This document shows positions 62,392-64,000 of a stretch of 64,000 nucleotides of DNA, in pieces. Origin of the DNA: Urophycis tenuis (lineage: Eukaryota; Chordata; Actinopteri; Gadiformes; Phycidae); the NCBI GenBank assembly GCA_036785325.1, contig JAXIVH010000016.1, forward strand, positions 2,372,047 to 2,436,046. The letters are read 5' to 3'. Positions within the stretch are counted from its first letter, which is position 1. The number at the start of each line of letters is the position of its first letter. The notes below the pieces were generated by a model. It did not search any database. It was not told the DNA's origin and saw nothing but the letters and a program-made list of their open reading frames with translations. Made by a program: the position numbers and the translations under genes.

Positions 62392-64000
62392 CAGGGGTGC
62401 TCATTACGTCGATCGCATGACATTTAAAAAAAAAAAACTATTTATTTTTTTCTATAGGCTAGAATCCATCCCATCATTTGATTGACATACAGGTAAGCCT
62501 GTCGGGAGGCAATCACAGTGAACCGCACATGCGCAATAGACAGTGACCTCACACCTCATCGCCGCATGTTTGGCCACGCATTCACCAATCCGGCGCCAAA
62601 GCTAATAATAAAAAATGAGTGGGGTTGCTGGACCGAGTAAGAAGCCGAAAAAGTATAACTTTCATGCGGAATGGGAGTTGGACTTTTTTTTCACAATGTC
62701 ATTTTCTAAGTGCCTTTGCCTCATCTGCCGGATTACAATCGCAATGCCGAAGAAGGGAAATGTGGAGCGGCATTTTCGGACTCTTCATGGAAAATACGAT
62801 ACCGACTTCCCGCCGGATAGCGAGCTGAGAAAGACAAAGGTGAATTAATTAAAATCGCTGTTGTCCGGACAGCAGTCATTTTTTTCACAACATACTTCCA
62901 AAGCGAAAGCTGCCACCGAAGCATCGTTCCGGTTGAGTCACATCATCGTTAATAACAAGAAGTCCTTCCAAGACGGAGAAATGGTAAAAGACGCATTCGT
63001 TGAAGCAGCAGACACATTGTTCCGAGACTTTAAAAATAAGACCGAAATATTATCTTCAATCAAAGCTCTGCCGCTGTCAAGACATAGTTACACGGCGATG
63101 TGAAGCCATGGCTGAAGATGTAACAGCAAATGTGGAAGGATATCAGTGATTGTGACTGTTTTTCACTGCAGTTGGACGAATCTACTGACGTGAGTGACAC
63201 AGCGCAGATGTGCATTTTCATTCGTATGGTGTTTAGTGATCTCACTGCAAAAGAGGAGCTACTGACATTACTTCCCATGAAAGAAAAAACGCGAGGAGAG
63301 GACATATTTCAGTCATTTAAAAATTTTATTGCGAAAACTCAGCTCCCAGTAAACAAATTGGTGTCTATCACCACTGATGGAGCACCCGCAATGGTTGGCC
63401 GTGTGAATGGATTTATTGCCAAGTGCAGGCAGGACGATGCTTTCGCAGACTTCTTGAACTACCATTGCATAATCCACCAACAAGTGCTATGCGCTAAAAT
63501 GCTCAATATGAAAGACATCATGGATGTGACAACAAAGATCGCCTGCTCTATTCGAGCCAGATCTCTTCAGAGACGGTTATTCCGTGCACACCTAGAGAAG
63601 GTTGAGTGCGAACACTCTGAGTTGTTGCTGCATACTGATGTAAGATGGCTTAGTCGAGGGAAATTCCTGCAAAGATTTCGCGAGCTCTGTCCGGAGATCA
63701 AGGAGTTTTTCTGTGTAGCTGGACATGCAGAATACAAGCAACTAAATGACAGTCAGAGGCTGTTAGACCTGGCATTTTTAACCGATCTGACAAACATGCT
63801 GAACGACCTCAATCTTGAGCTGCAAGGAAAAGACAAAACAGTGATCAATATGATCAGCTCTGTTAATGCTTTCAAACGAAAGATGCAATATCTCTCCTTA
63901 AAGCTGCAGCGCCATGATTTGTCAAACTTCCAGAACCTGGCGTCAGAGCTGGAGACGCAAGGGAAGGCCTGTGTGCAACCTGACAGTGCACGCTACACGC
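62392..64000 (+). mobile_element. hAT element, left part; continues past the window
   Basis: The left end is CAGGGGTGCTCATTACGTCG at 62392, hAT-like, preceded by CTCTAGAG (62384-62391) as the presumed target site. It carries a transposase gene on plus. The right end is outside the window. Confidence 0.7.
62615..64000 (+). pseudogene. hAT transposase, GTF2IRD2/FAM200/ZBED5-like, partial
   Basis: From ATG 62615: basic start (GPSKKPKKYNF), a BED-like finger (KCLCLICRITIAMPKKGNVE with a later His pair RHFRTLH), a stop (TAA) near 62846, SGQQSFFSQHTSKAKAA and SFRLSHIIVNNKKSFQDGEM. Two-base losses near 63086 and 63130 shift the frame. From 63135 it is open to the window end: CFSLQLDESTDVSDTAQ, VSITTDGAPAMVGRVNGF, YHCIIHQQVLCAK, LLLHTDVRWLSRGKFLQRF. 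The Asp-containing catalytic motifs are preserved. The dimerisation domain lies beyond 64000. Confidence 0.85.

Overview
The window looks like teleost fish chromosomal DNA, probably from a scaffolded assembly because there is a 200-base N gap at 1573-1772. The evidence is vertebrate-type introns, a dense mixture of PIF/Harbinger, hAT, EnSpm/CACTA, Helentron, L2 and tRNA-SINE sequences typical of fish genomes, and long microsatellites. I could not identify any ordinary host gene with confidence. Nearly everything recognisable is transposon-derived or repetitive, and most coding regions are broken. Layout, 1-13 kb: a higher-order satellite with a 72-bp period (301-1517), microsatellites, about 2 kb of unassigned single-copy-looking sequence, a decayed THAP-finger exon (7089-7284), a 508-bp non-autonomous element with 8-bp target duplications (7856-8363) and a 180-bp hAT MITE (9916-10095). 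13-31 kb: a tandemly duplicated exon of an unrecognised helical protein (13.6-15.5 kb), a PIF/Harbinger element with convergent transposase and Myb-like genes (15.9-18.4 kb), and an EnSpm/CACTA gene pair transcribed divergently from a roughly 200-bp gap (transposase on minus, 19.3-23.4 kb; six-exon accessory gene on plus, 23.6-26.0 kb). A coiled-coil coding region related to the 13.6-15.5 kb unit follows, running into an 18-bp minisatellite (28.7-30.6 kb). 31-40 kb: a two-exon hAT-type transposase gene with no visible disabling mutation and a remarkable Ser/Thr-rich tail (30934-34126, minus), then a second copy of the coiled-coil/minisatellite cassette that received a SINE, a 1.9-kb element and a 664-bp hAT derivative with a BED finger. 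40-54 kb is a set of nested insertions. A Harbinger element (40.2-54.0 kb) holds a 0.5-kb MITE inside the last exon of its transposase and an L2 LINE inside the catalytic region. That LINE in turn holds a 6.3-kb hAT element with an internal partial duplication of its transposase gene. Target-site duplications fix the MITE, LINE and hAT junctions to the base. 54-62 kb: a decayed Helentron (Helitron with a C-terminal retrotransposon-type endonuclease), interrupted by a MADF-exon element that carries a solo LTR and by another complete Harbinger element with convergent MADF-BESS and transposase genes. 62-64 kb: a widespread SINE-like repeat, then a GTF2IRD2/FAM200-like hAT that runs off the window. 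How they relate: the genes do not form one pathway. They are pairs within elements (transposase plus DNA-binding partner in each Harbinger; transposase plus accessory gene in CACTA), and the nesting gives a relative age order. The least explained item is the coiled-coil coding sequence joined to an 18-bp minisatellite, present twice, with related exons at 13.6-15.0 kb.
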